Shown: positions 17,037 through 25,926 of the stretch, piece after piece | Layout of the letters: each line of letters begins with the position of its first letter | How positions within the stretch are numbered: the stretch's first letter is position 1 | NCBI GenBank assembly: GCA_002898215.1 | Contig: BEIF01000001.1 | Span: 1,401,602 to 1,465,601, forward strand | DNA: 64,000 nt | Reading direction: 5' to 3' | Source of the DNA: a bacterium HR29 | GTDB taxonomy: Bacteria; Chloroflexota; Dehalococcoidia; Tepidiformales; Tepidiformaceae | Program-made: the position numbers and the translations under genes | The notes under the pieces: generated by a model | Seen by the model: only the letters and a program-made list of their open reading frames with translations | Database searches by the model: none | What the model was told of the DNA's origin: nothing

Positions 17037-18782
17037 ATGGCGCAGGAGCCCGCCACGAAAGTGTGCTCGTGGGACAGCGAGCCTCATCCGGACATCAACC
17101 TCTGGACCACGGGGAACGTCGAGGAAGTCGTGCCGGGGGTGCCGAAGCCTTTCGTCGCCTCACTCTTCCAGCAGGTGGATTTCGACACCAGCCGCGAAGC
17201 CGTCCGTCGCTGGCGCTGCGACGACCTCCTCCGTGCGCAGCCACCCCCCACCGGGAACTGGCTCGGCATCTTCGCCGGACGCGGCGCGCTCAACCTCGCC
17301 TGGTTCAGCTTCGTGCTTGCCACGTTCCAGACGGGGGAGAGCTCCGCGGCACTCGAGCAGTACTTCAGCTCCGACCGTTCGTTCCTCTTCACCGGCGCGC
17401 TGGCCGATAGAGAGCGGGCCGCCCGAACACGAGCCCTCATGATGCGTTACGTCTGGCCGCGCTCGGCTGCGTCCATCGATCCCCTCAACCGGCGGGTGGC
17501 TGCCCTTCGCCAGGAGGTTGCATCGCTCGACCTCCGTTCGTTGCCTTCACGGCGGCTCTGGTCGCTCTTCGGCCGCGTGCGGGCACTCCACGCCCACATC
17601 CTCACCACCCATCTCACCATCAGCGGAGCAGCAGGCGAGATGGCCGGCGAGACCGGCCGGCTCCTCGCCGCCGAGCTCGGCGACCGCTTCCAGGAGGCGA
17701 TGGTGGCAGGGCTGACGATGGGCCTGGGCGACGTGGAGAGCGCCCAGCCTGGCTTCGAGCTGTGGCGCATCGGGCGCTATGTCGCCGCCACGCCCCGGCT
17801 GCGTGAGGACGTGGCGCGGATGTCGGCCGCCGAGATCCTCGAGCGGCTCCGCCAACCGCCGACCGAGGAGTGGCGCGAGCTGGCGGCCCGCTTCCGCCGC
17901 TTCATCGACCTCTACGGCTTCCGGGGCCAGAACGAGGCCGACCCGACCGTGCCCACCTGGGACGAAGACCAGACCTTCGTCGCCAGCGTCATCAAAACGG
18001 ACGCCGCCGCATCGGAGGACCAGGACCCCATCCGGCGGGCCGAGGAGGGCGTCGCGAACCGCAAGCGCCTCGAGGAGGAGCTGGCAGCGATGCTTCCGCG
18101 CACGCGACGGGCGCAGTTCCGCCTGCTCGCGACGCGGGCACAGTTCTTCGCCCGCACACGGGAGCGGTCGAAGGCCTGCTTCGTGAGGGCGATCCGCATC
18201 GCACGACCGCTCATCCTCGAGCTGGAGCGCCGCCTGGCCGAACGTGGCGTGGTCGAGAAACCCGAGGACATGGAGTTTCTGCTCTTCGAGGAAGTACAGG
18301 ACATCGCCTTGGGCAGGCCACAGGACGACTACCGCGCCGCCGTCCGCGCGCGCCGGGCCGAATGGGAGCGAATGCACCGGGTGCTCCCTCCGGAGGTGTT
18401 CGTCCCACCGCCGGAGGTCACGGAGATCGTGAAAGCGGAGGCGACCTCGAATGTCCTCCAAGGCCACGGCGTGAGCCCGGGCGTGGCGAGGGGAAGGGCG
18501 CGCGTGGTGCGGTCCGCGGCGGCCGCGGAGGAGACCGAGCTCCGGCCCGGCGAGGTGCTGGTCGCGCCGTTCACCGACGCCGCCTGGACGCCCCTCTTCA
18601 TCCCCGCGGCCGCCGTCGTCGTCGAGACCGGCGGCGTCCTCTCGCACGCCGCCACGGTGGCGCGCGAATACGGCATCCCCGCTGTGGTAGCGGTGAAGGG
18701 GGCAACCGAACTCATCCCCGAGGGAGCGCTCGTCACCGTCGACGGCGCCGCCGGAACGGTGACCATCGAGCCGGAGGGTTAA
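17037..18782 (+). CDS. RPH-like protein: PEP-utilizing swivel (phosphohistidine) domain without ATP-grasp domain
   Basis: A 581-residue cytosolic protein. The C-terminal ~85 residues are a PEP-utilizing enzyme mobile domain (PF00391): phosphoacceptor His 537 in GGVLSHAATVAREYGIP. The middle is helical and has IDLYGFRGQNEADPTVPTW, which corresponds to the FLxxYGHRGPxE signature of rifampicin phosphotransferase and PEP-synthase-like proteins. The N-terminal ATP-grasp domain that would phosphorylate the His is absent, and none is encoded nearby. It may act with a separate kinase or as a binding protein. ATG 17037 follows GGGGAGGG. The stop codon TAA shares the TTAA with convergent GH36. Confidence 0.78.
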   Translation: MAQEPATKVCSWDSEPHPDINLWTTGNVEEVVPGVPKPFVASLFQQVDFDTSREAVRRWRCDDLLRAQPPPTGNWLGIFAGRGALNLAWFSFVLATFQTGESSAALEQYFSSDRSFLFTGALADRERAARTRALMMRYVWPRSAASIDPLNRRVAALRQEVASLDLRSLPSRRLWSLFGRVRALHAHILTTHLTISGAAGEMAGETGRLLAAELGDRFQEAMVAGLTMGLGDVESAQPGFELWRIGRYVAATPRLREDVARMSAAEILERLRQPPTEEWRELAARFRRFIDLYGFRGQNEADPTVPTWDEDQTFVASVIKTDAAASEDQDPIRRAEEGVANRKRLEEELAAMLPRTRRAQFRLLATRAQFFARTRERSKACFVRAIRIARPLILELERRLAERGVVEKPEDMEFLLFEEVQDIALGRPQDDYRAAVRARRAEWERMHRVLPPEVFVPPPEVTEIVKAEATSNVLQGHGVSPGVARGRARVVRSAAAAEETELRPGEVLVAPFTDAAWTPLFIPAAAVVVETGGVLSHAATVAREYGIPAVVAVKGATELIPEGALVTVDGAAGTVTIEPEG

Positions 18783-20758
18783 TCGAACCAGAGCCGGCGC
18801 CGGGGAGGGACCTCGACCTCGAGCAGGCGGCCCCGCGATTCAATCGCCACCGTCCGGCTGCCGCCGCTCTCGTTCCGCACGCGCAGCCGACCGCTCACCT
18901 GCTCGTGCGCAAGCCGGGCAAAGGCGACGTGGCCGGTGTCGCCGACCACGCGAGGCGTCGCGCCCGGTGCCGCCGCCTGCCACAGGGCAGCGTCATGGGG
19001 CTCCAGGAGGACATCGCCCTTGCCCACCACCTCCCGCCGCAGTGGGTCGTAGGCGACTTCGCCCGGGGCGAGGATCTCTTCGGGCACGACCCAGGCCGGC
19101 TCGTCACCCCACTGAAACACGCCGACCAGTGAGCGGCCTTCACCGACCCGGGCGCGCCAGACTCGTGGTACGGGTGCGTCGGAGAGGTCGACGGGCCTCG
19201 CTGGCGAGCCGGTCGGCGGCATGAGAAAACGCACCAACTCCTCCCGGTCGCGTTCCAGGCAGGAGAGGTCGTCGCCGGCGGATGTGAGGCCCCCGACGAG
19301 CGCGATCGCCGCGACCTGCGCACGGAGTTCGGCGGGGCTCAGGCTGCTCCCGTGCCCGCGGACGACGAGGCTGTCCGGGTCGTTCCACCACCAACGTCGG
19401 TGCATCCAGCCGCGCAGCAGCGAGAGTTGGAGTGCGCGCTTCACCGAAGGTTCGGTGTCCTTCGACCAGCGGGCAGCCGTATCGGGTCCGACGCGCATCC
19501 CGTCGACGAGGCCGATCGCCGGGCCGAAGTGAGAGGTGCAGCCCAGGAGGAATGCCTCCTCGCCTGCAGCCTTCCGGATAATTTCGAAGGCGCGTCGGAG
19601 GTGGGAGAGCGCGGTGGTCCCGGCAGCATGGTAGCGAACCCGGTCGGCCGGAACGGCGGCGAAGGCGAGAGCGTCGAGTTTCAGGTACTGGTAGCCCCAT
19701 TCGTGCACGGCGGTGCGGACGACTGCGGCGAGCCACTCGGCACCGGCCGGGTTGGTGACGTCGAGCACGCCGCAGCGCCCCAGCCAGGTGTCGACACGGT
19801 AGAGCTCGCCGCTGGAGGTACGAAGCAGCATTTCGGAGCGTTCGCGAAAGAGGGTGGACTCCTCCGTCGCCACGAGGGGAGCCAGCCACAAGCCCGGAAC
19901 CTTGCCAGCCTCGCGGATGCGCCTGGCGACTTCGGCCATCCCCGAAGGGAACCTGCCGTTCGGGACCAGCCAGTCGCCGGTCGCCGATTGGTACCCGTCG
20001 TCGACCTGGATGACGTCGACGGGGAGACGCCGGCGCACGACGACCTCGAGGTTCGCGAGCACGGCCGCCTCGCTGACCTCGCCGTACAGCTCGTACCAGC
20101 TGCACCAGACCGTGGGCGCGCGTCCCGGTTGGCGCGCCCGAAGCCGAGCAGCGACCCGGTCGGCGTAACGCTCGGCCAGTTCCCAGCCGTCGTGGCCGGC
20201 GAGGACGAGGAGTTCGGGGAGGACGAGGCGCTCGCCCGGGGCCAGCGTCGTGCCCTCGAGGGGGATCGAGATGTGAAGGGAGCGGAGCCGGCGCTCCTCC
20301 GGGTCGAGGTCGACGGCGATGTCGGTGCAGAACCGCACGGGCTCGATGCTCCCGACGAGGAGGCACGGCGAGGGCTGCCCGGGCACGGAGAGGACAGCCA
20401 TTTCCCGCGAGACGTAGCGCACGCCTCCTTCCGCCGTCTTCCGGTACCGGCCGTCGAACCCCTCCTCCGGGGGCGTGGCGAACGCCCGGATGAGGGTGTC
20501 CATCTGCATGTACCGACCTTGAATCCAGTACCAACCGCCTACAGCGGGAAGGTCGAGCGGCGACGAGAGCTCGAGGCGCTGGAGCGCTATCGGCAGGAGG
20601 CCATCGTTACGGATTTCAGCCCGGATGGTGTCGCCCCCGCGCAGCTCCCAGGTGACGACCGCCGACGGCGTGGGCGGTTCGAGCCGAGGGGCAAGGCGGA
20701 GGTCCCACGGGAGGCGCGGCCCTTCGCCGAAGAGCGCCGCGATTTCGTCGCGCGTCAC
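18779..20758 (-). CDS. GH36-like alpha-galactosidase family protein
   Basis: A 659-residue glycoside hydrolase of clan GH-D. After a beta-sandwich N-terminal domain, the TIM barrel shows VWCSWYELYGE, DVIQVDDGYQ, YQYLKLDALAF (Asp nucleophile) and DGMRVGPDTAARW (probable acid/base Asp). WWWNDPDSLVVRGHG follows, then a C-terminal beta domain. This fits melibiase/alpha-galactosidase or a related alpha-glycosidase; no signal peptide, so it acts on cytosolic oligosaccharides or glycosides. GTG 20758 is 4 bp after the amidase stop, making it the last gene of SDR-amidase-GH36. A longer N-terminus lies inside the amidase and is unlikely. The substrate is uncertain because sugar transport genes are absent. 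Confidence 0.85.
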   Translation of the reverse strand: MTRDEIAALFGEGPRLPWDLRLAPRLEPPTPSAVVTWELRGGDTIRAEIRNDGLLPIALQRLELSSPLDLPAVGGWYWIQGRYMQMDTLIRAFATPPEEGFDGRYRKTAEGGVRYVSREMAVLSVPGQPSPCLLVGSIEPVRFCTDIAVDLDPEERRLRSLHISIPLEGTTLAPGERLVLPELLVLAGHDGWELAERYADRVAARLRARQPGRAPTVWCSWYELYGEVSEAAVLANLEVVVRRRLPVDVIQVDDGYQSATGDWLVPNGRFPSGMAEVARRIREAGKVPGLWLAPLVATEESTLFRERSEMLLRTSSGELYRVDTWLGRCGVLDVTNPAGAEWLAAVVRTAVHEWGYQYLKLDALAFAAVPADRVRYHAAGTTALSHLRRAFEIIRKAAGEEAFLLGCTSHFGPAIGLVDGMRVGPDTAARWSKDTEPSVKRALQLSLLRGWMHRRWWWNDPDSLVVRGHGSSLSPAELRAQVAAIALVGGLTSAGDDLSCLERDREELVRFLMPPTGSPARPVDLSDAPVPRVWRARVGEGRSLVGVFQWGDEPAWVVPEEILAPGEVAYDPLRREVVGKGDVLLEPHDAALWQAAAPGATPRVVGDTGHVAFARLAHEQVSGRLRVRNESGGSRTVAIESRGRLLEVEVPPRRRLWFD

Positions 20759-20762
20759 GGAT

Positions 20763-22205
20763 TCAGGATAGGCCCCCGGCTTCTTCGAGGGGACGCGGCT
20801 CGGGGGGTTGCCGTCGCCAGAGCCCGGTGGCCTCCTCGAAGAGCGCCGCCGCTTGGAGCAGGCGAAGCTCGGCCCTCGGAGGCGCGACAAGCTGCAGTCC
20901 GACCGGCAGCCCTTCGGGTGAAAACCCCGCCGGCACGGAGAGCGCAGGGCAACCGAGCACCGTGATCCGCGTGCAGGCGCGCATCCATTCGATGTAGCTG
21001 GTCATCGGGACCCCTGCGACCTGAGCAGGGAATTCGAGCTCGGCCGGGAACGGGAGCACCTGCGTGGCCGGGCAAGCGAGCAGGTCCCACCGCGAGAAGA
21101 AGCGCCGCGCCCGCTGCAGGAGGGTGCCCCAGGTCCGCCAGGCGGCCGCCACCTCCTCCCCCGTCTGGCGCCGCCCCACTTCGATGTTCCAGCGGACGGT
21201 TTCCTTCACCTGGTGAGGGTGTTCGTCGGCCAGGGGGCCGTAGGCGGCGGCCATGGCAAGCCCGCGGAACGTTTCGAAGACGTGGTCGGCGCCTTCCAGG
21301 TCGGGCTCGGCCTCCTCCACGGCGCAACCCAGCGTCTCGAAGGTACGGACCGCGGACTCGAGCACATCGAGGACGGGCCGTTCCACTGGCAGCCCGCCAA
21401 GAGTGGGGCTCCATGCGATACGGAGACCGCGAATTGCCCGCGGCGCGAAGTCCAAGAACGGAGCCGGGTCGCCGCCGAAGGCGAGCGGGTCGCGGGGATC
21501 GTCGCCCAGCATCACGCCGAAGAGGAGAGCGACATCGGCCACCGTCCTAGCCATGGGTCCGGTGACGGCCAGGGGTAGCCACGGCGTGGCGGCAGCGGCC
21601 TGCGGGACCCGGCCAGGTGTCGGGCGGAGGCCGACGACGTTGCAGAACGAGGCCGGATTCCTCAGCGACCCGCCCATGTCGGACCCGTCGGCGATCGGGA
21701 CCATCCCGCAAGCGAGCGCGGCCGCCGCGCCACCGCTGCTGCCACCGCTCGTCTTGCGGAGGTCGTACGGGTTCCGGGTCACGCCGAAGAGCCGGTTGAA
21801 CGTCTGGGAGCCGGCCCCGAATTCAGGGGTGTTCGTTTTCCCGATCGTGACCGCCCCTGCCGCCCGGATGCGAGCGATGGCGGGAGCGTCCTCGTCCGGG
21901 ACGAACTCGGCGAAAAGGGGCGACCCGTAGGTCGTCCGCATGCCTGCGGTCTCCGCCAGGTCTTTGTGGGCGACGGGGAGCCCGTGCAGCGGACCGACGG
22001 GCCCCTCCCGAAGGTAGCGGTCGTCGAGCTCCCGCGCGCGGCGCCGCGCACCCTCGGCATCGAGGGTCACGATGGCGTTCACGAGCGGATTCCACCGCTC
22101 GACGCAGGCGAGGTGCGCCTCCAGAACTTCGGATGCCGACACCTCGCCGCGTACGAGCAGCGCGGCGAGGGTGCGTGCAGGCAGGCGGCAGAGGTCGTTC
22201 GTCAC
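20763..22205 (-). CDS. Amidase signature-family hydrolase
   Basis: A 480-residue amidase (AS family). The Ser-cisSer-Lys triad is complete: Lys in GLPVAHKDLAE, cis-Ser and glycines in KTSGGSSGGAAAA, nucleophile Ser in ADGSDMGGSLRNPA. Likely a cytosolic C-N hydrolase for aliphatic or aryl amides; without GatB/GatC neighbours it is not GatA, and the motif spacing is that of free amidases. GTG 22205 overlaps the SDR stop (GTGA). Together with the SDR and GH36 it forms a coupled catabolic operon, but the compound is unknown. Confidence 0.9.
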   Translation of the reverse strand: MTNDLCRLPARTLAALLVRGEVSASEVLEAHLACVERWNPLVNAIVTLDAEGARRRARELDDRYLREGPVGPLHGLPVAHKDLAETAGMRTTYGSPLFAEFVPDEDAPAIARIRAAGAVTIGKTNTPEFGAGSQTFNRLFGVTRNPYDLRKTSGGSSGGAAAALACGMVPIADGSDMGGSLRNPASFCNVVGLRPTPGRVPQAAAATPWLPLAVTGPMARTVADVALLFGVMLGDDPRDPLAFGGDPAPFLDFAPRAIRGLRIAWSPTLGGLPVERPVLDVLESAVRTFETLGCAVEEAEPDLEGADHVFETFRGLAMAAAYGPLADEHPHQVKETVRWNIEVGRRQTGEEVAAAWRTWGTLLQRARRFFSRWDLLACPATQVLPFPAELEFPAQVAGVPMTSYIEWMRACTRITVLGCPALSVPAGFSPEGLPVGLQLVAPPRAELRLLQAAALFEEATGLWRRQPPEPRPLEEAGGLS

Positions 22206-23074
22206 CGTTCGTCGATGAGCGGTTGTTGGCGGGCCCGGCGCTCCATGGCAGCAGCCATGTGCCGCATGCGCTCCTGCATGACCTCCTCGTTCTGCTCGAT
22301 GCCGGACAGGGGCGGGGCATCGCGGAGGCCGCCGTCCATCAGGAGGTACGAGCCGGTCATGAAGTCAGCATCCGGGCTGCAGAGGAAGGCGATGAGGCCC
22401 GCGATGTCGGCGGGACGGCCGACGCGGCCCACCGGCGTCCGCTGTTCGAGGGCGCGCCGGATTGGCCCGCCTTCGTCGCCGGCAAGGCCATGGGCGAGGG
22501 GCGTGTCGATGACACCCGGGCCGATGGCGTTCACCGTGATGCCGAAGCGCCCGAGCTCCTGAGCCCAGCCGCGGACCATGATCGCCACGCCCGCTTTCGT
22601 GGCCGAATACCCCCACATCCCCGGGGCAACGTTGAGTGCGGCCAGGGACGAGATGCAGATGATCCGTCCGCCCTGGCCCAACCTGACCATGCGCTGGGCA
22701 GCCGCCTGCACCGTAAGGAAGACCCCCGTGAGGTTGATGTCCACCTGGTCCTGCCAGTCTTTGAGCTCCATGTCGAGGATGGAGCCCATCCGCCCGATCC
22801 CCGCGTTCGCGACGCAGATGTCCAGCCTGCCGAGCTCCTGTACGCAGCGGTCGGCAGCAGCCTGAATCTGCGGCTTGGAGGCAACGTTCGCCTTCACAGC
22901 GATGGCGCGTCGCCCGAATTCGCGGACGAGCGAGGCCGTCTCCTCCGCTCCCGGAAGGTCGATATCGACGACGCAGACGTCGGCCCCCTCGCGCGCCAGC
23001 CGCTCGGCCGTGCCACGCCCGATCCCCGAGCCCGCTCCCGTGATGAATGCGACTTTGCCGGACAGGTAGCTCAC
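22202..23074 (-). CDS. Short-chain dehydrogenase/reductase
   Basis: A 290-residue classical SDR. Cofactor loop TGAGSGIGRG; DIDLPGAEE (Asp after beta-2, pointing to NAD(H)); ANAGIGRMGS; catalytic Ser in CISSLAAL and YSATKAGV (YxxxK); the C-terminal FMTGSYLLMDGG. A further ~30-residue tail (QNEEVMQERMRHM) is unusual. It starts with GTG at 23074, first gene of the operon, 83 bp from the divergent acyl-CoA dehydrogenase. Oxidises or reduces an alcohol/ketone; the substrate is unknown. Confidence 0.92.
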   Translation of the reverse strand: MSYLSGKVAFITGAGSGIGRGTAERLAREGADVCVVDIDLPGAEETASLVREFGRRAIAVKANVASKPQIQAAADRCVQELGRLDICVANAGIGRMGSILDMELKDWQDQVDINLTGVFLTVQAAAQRMVRLGQGGRIICISSLAALNVAPGMWGYSATKAGVAIMVRGWAQELGRFGITVNAIGPGVIDTPLAHGLAGDEGGPIRRALEQRTPVGRVGRPADIAGLIAFLCSPDADFMTGSYLLMDGGLRDAPPLSGIEQNEEVMQERMRHMAAAMERRARQQPLIDER

Positions 23075-23145
23075 GACGTCCCCCCGTAACTTGGTGCGGG
23101 CGTAGTTTAGCGGAATGCGAAAGGAATCGAAGCGACGTCATCGCG

Positions 23146-23151
23146 TAGACT
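23146..23151 (+). promoter_or_regulatory. -10 box for leaderless acyl-CoA dehydrogenase mRNA
   Basis: TAGACT six nt before ATG 23158; no Shine-Dalgarno in the intervening GCGGCC. Confidence 0.45.
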
Positions 23152-23157
23152 GCGGCC

Positions 23158-24900
23158 ATGATGGACGTGCCTCCGAACTCCGCGATGCCCTCCACCCGAG
23201 GGCTGAACTTCTTCGAGGCGGACCCCAACCTCTCTGCGGTCCTCGCCCTTCGCGCCGGACCCGGGGAGGCCGAGCGAGCGCTTCCCGTCCTGCGGGAGCT
23301 GGGAGAGATAGCCGGAACCGAGCTCGACGAGCTTGCGACCATCGCCGACCGGAACCCTCCCGTGCTGGTCACGCACGACCGCGAAGGGCGCCGCGTCGAC
23401 GAAATCGTGTACCACCCTGCCTACCGGCGCATGCAGGAGCTGGGGTTCTGCCGCTTCGGGTTCGCGGCGATGTCCCACCGCCCGGGGGTCCTCGGTTGGC
23501 CGGGCACGGTGCCTCACGTGGTGAAGTACGCCCTCTCGTACGTGTTCGTGCAGGCGGAGTTCGGGCTCTTCTGCCCCATCTCCATGACCGATTCGGCAGC
23601 GCGGGTGCTCCGCCTCTTCGGACCCGATGAGCTCCGAGCGCGATACCTGCCCGGGCTCACCAGCACCTCGATGGAGACGCTGCTCCAGTCCGCCCAGCTC
23701 ATTACCGAGCGCACGGGCGGGAGCGACGTTGGGGCGAGCGAATGCGAGGCCCGCCCTGCCGATGGGTACTGGGAGATCTGGGGCGAAAAGTGGTTCTGCT
23801 CGAACGCCGGCGCCGACGTGCATCTCGTGCTCGCGCGCCCGCCGGGTGCGCCACGGGGCACCAGGGGGCTCGGACTCTTCCTGGTGCCGAAGCTCCTCCC
23901 CGACGGCTCCCGGAACCGGTACGTCATCCGCCGGTTGAAGGAGAAGCTCGGCAGCCGTTCGATGCCGACCGGCGAGTACGAATTCCACGGCGCCGTCGGA
24001 TACGTGGTCGGGCAGCTCGACCGCGGATTCCACCAGATGGCCGAGATGATCAACGTCTCCCGGCTCTCGAACGGGATGCGTGCCGCTGCGCTGATGCGCC
24101 GGGCGCTCCTCGAGGCGGCGGTGCACACGAAGGGACGTTCGGCGTTCGGACGGGCCCTGGCGGACCTGCCGCTGGTGCGGGAGCAGCTCCTCGAGCTTGT
24201 CCTGGACGCCGAATCGGCCATCAGCATCGTCCTGTACGCTGCGGCAGCGCTCGACGCGGCCGACGGGGGCTCGGAAGGCCATCAGCGGGTAGTGCGCATC
24301 CTCACACCGCTCATCAAGTACGCCGTCTGCCGGCAGGCGCGGAGCGCGGCGGGGCTTTCGATGAACCTTCGGGGAGGGAACGGCTACATCGAGGAGTGGC
24401 CGAACGCCCGCCTGCTCCGCGATGCCTACCTGGGGAGCATCTGGGAGGGGGCCGAGAACGTCGTGGCGCTCGACGTCGCGCGGGCCGCGCGGAAGGAGGC
24501 GGCACACGAGGCGCTCTTGGCCGATTTGGAGGGGCGGCTGGCGCGCGCCACCGACCCGGTCGTATCCGAGGACGCAGCGGCGGTTCTCCGCGAGCTCGCG
24601 TCCGTTCGCGAGGGGTTCGCGCGGTTCCTCGACGCCTGGGACGACGAAACCGAGGCACGAATCACCGCCTGGTGCGACCGCTTGGCGGCGGTGACGTGCG
24701 CGGCGCTCTTGGCCGAAGAGGCCGACGCCGAAGCCCGGCAGGGGCGCGGATACCGGAAGGCGGCCGTCGCGCGGGCGTACCGCCTCCGGCGCGCCGAGCG
24801 CCGGGACCCCCTCGGCTGGCGCACGCCGCCGGCGTCGGTGCTGCGCGCCATCCTCGACGGCGCGCAGCTCGATGCCCGGGCGCTCGCGGCGATCTCGTAG
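23158..24900 (+). CDS. AidB-like acyl-CoA dehydrogenase
   Basis: A 580-residue flavoprotein of the acyl-CoA dehydrogenase fold, AidB/isovaleryl-type long form. Visible: AQLITERTGGSDVGASE (flavin/substrate loop), GGNGYIEEWPNARLLRDA and SIWEGAENVVALDV, where the Glu matches the family's catalytic or structural position in IWEGSGN. A C-terminal ~130-residue helical extension is typical of AidB. AidB proteins bind DNA in E. coli, but the C-terminal DNA-binding basic patch is not obvious here, so a metabolic role is equally possible. ATG 23158 (or 23161) sits 6 nt after a -10 box. It is followed by an FAH hydrolase. Confidence 0.88.
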   Translation: MMDVPPNSAMPSTRGLNFFEADPNLSAVLALRAGPGEAERALPVLRELGEIAGTELDELATIADRNPPVLVTHDREGRRVDEIVYHPAYRRMQELGFCRFGFAAMSHRPGVLGWPGTVPHVVKYALSYVFVQAEFGLFCPISMTDSAARVLRLFGPDELRARYLPGLTSTSMETLLQSAQLITERTGGSDVGASECEARPADGYWEIWGEKWFCSNAGADVHLVLARPPGAPRGTRGLGLFLVPKLLPDGSRNRYVIRRLKEKLGSRSMPTGEYEFHGAVGYVVGQLDRGFHQMAEMINVSRLSNGMRAAALMRRALLEAAVHTKGRSAFGRALADLPLVREQLLELVLDAESAISIVLYAAAALDAADGGSEGHQRVVRILTPLIKYAVCRQARSAAGLSMNLRGGNGYIEEWPNARLLRDAYLGSIWEGAENVVALDVARAARKEAAHEALLADLEGRLARATDPVVSEDAAAVLRELASVREGFARFLDAWDDETEARITAWCDRLAAVTCAALLAEEADAEARQGRGYRKAAVARAYRLRRAERRDPLGWRTPPASVLRAILDGAQLDARALAAIS

Positions 24901-24915
24901 CCAGAAGGAGAGGAC

Positions 24916-25683
24916 GTGTCTATGGCCCTGTACGTTCGGTTTCGCCGGCCTGACGGGACGACTGGAGCCGGGCTCCTGGAAGGCGACCGTATCCGCGTCA
25001 TCGAAGAACCCTTCTGGGAGCGGACCGTGCCCACCGGCGAGGTCCTCGACACTGCCGAGGTCTCCCTGTTGCCTCCCTGCCAGCCTCGCTCCATCGTCTG
25101 CGTGGGGCTGAACTACGCGAGCCACCTCGGGGGACGCCCGGCGCCGAACCCGCCCACACTCTTCTTCAAGCCCCTGTCGAGCATCGCCGGTCCCGGGGAC
25201 CCGATCGTCCTGCCCGCGGGCGCTGGGCGGGTCGACCCCGAAGGCGAGGTCGTGGTCGTCATCGGCCGCCGGTTGAAGCGGGCGAACCGTGAGGACGCGC
25301 TGGCGGGCATCTTCGGCTACACGGCCGGTAACGACGTGTCGGCTCGGGAATGGCAACGGGCCGACGGGCAGTGGTGGCGGGCGAAGGGCGCCGACACCTT
25401 CGGCGTGTTCGGGCCGGCAATCGCGACCGGGCTCCGCCACGACGACATCGAGGTGGTCACGCGTATCGACGGGCGGGAGGTGCAGCGCGGAAACACGCGC
25501 GAGCTCATCCTCGACATCCCAGCCATCGTCGTCTACGTCTCGGCGGTGATGACCCTCGTCCCCGGGGACATCATCTACACAGGGACGCCCGGCGAGCCTC
25601 AGCCTGTGGCCCCCGGACAGGTCGTCGAGGTGGAGATCCCCGGCGTGGGCGTGCTCCGCAATCCCGTAACTGCCGAGGAATGA
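24916..25683 (+). CDS. Fumarylacetoacetate hydrolase-family protein
   Basis: A 255-residue FAH-superfamily enzyme (PF01557). The divalent metal site is visible as Glu-x-Glu in VDPEGEVVVVIG and the Asp in YTAGNDVSAREWQ. The N-terminus has SIVCVGLNYASHLGG, and GDIIYTGTPGEPQPVAPGQ lies near the C-terminus. Relatives hydrolyse C-C bonds in acylpyruvates, 2-hydroxyhepta-2,4-diene-1,7-dioate or oxaloacetate. The preceding acyl-CoA dehydrogenase (15-bp gap) suggests co-transcription in degradation of an aromatic or branched acid. GTG 24916 or ATG 24922 can serve; AAGGAGAGG precedes both. Confidence 0.9.
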   Translation: MSMALYVRFRRPDGTTGAGLLEGDRIRVIEEPFWERTVPTGEVLDTAEVSLLPPCQPRSIVCVGLNYASHLGGRPAPNPPTLFFKPLSSIAGPGDPIVLPAGAGRVDPEGEVVVVIGRRLKRANREDALAGIFGYTAGNDVSAREWQRADGQWWRAKGADTFGVFGPAIATGLRHDDIEVVTRIDGREVQRGNTRELILDIPAIVVYVSAVMTLVPGDIIYTGTPGEPQPVAPGQVVEVEIPGVGVLRNPVTAEE

Positions 25684-25719
25684 GCTCCCGCACGACGGCC
25701 GCACACACAGAGGGTGCGC

Positions 25720-25725
25720 TACCAT
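25720..25725 (+). promoter_or_regulatory. -10-like box for leaderless small membrane protein gene
   Basis: TACCAT lies 6 nt before ATG 25732; no Shine-Dalgarno. Confidence 0.35.
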
Positions 25726-25731
25726 CGGACC

Positions 25732-25926
25732 ATGGCACGACGCGACGACGGTGACTTCGACCTGGGGCCCGACGAGCGCGACCTGGACCTGATGGACGGC
25801 AGCTGGGAGCAACAGTACTACTCCGGTCAGCTCCGACAGCGCGACTGGCAGGCGATCCTCCTGGGTCTTGCCCTGCTCGCGCTGCTGGCGATGATCCTGC
25901 CCCTCGTCATGGTGTTCCTGCGGTGA
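25732..25926 (+). CDS. Small single-pass membrane protein
   Basis: A 64-residue protein. The first ~40 residues are acidic and polar (DDGDFDLGPDERDLDLMDG, then QQYYSG). Residues 42-63 are a single hydrophobic helix (AILLGLALLALLAMILPLV), so it is tail-anchored with a cytosolic N-terminus by inference. The function is unknown. It overlaps the start of the next gene by 4 bp (GTGA), giving a two-gene transcript with the degenerate SDR. Confidence 0.65.
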   Translation: MARRDDGDFDLGPDERDLDLMDGSWEQQYYSGQLRQRDWQAILLGLALLALLAMILPLVMVFLR

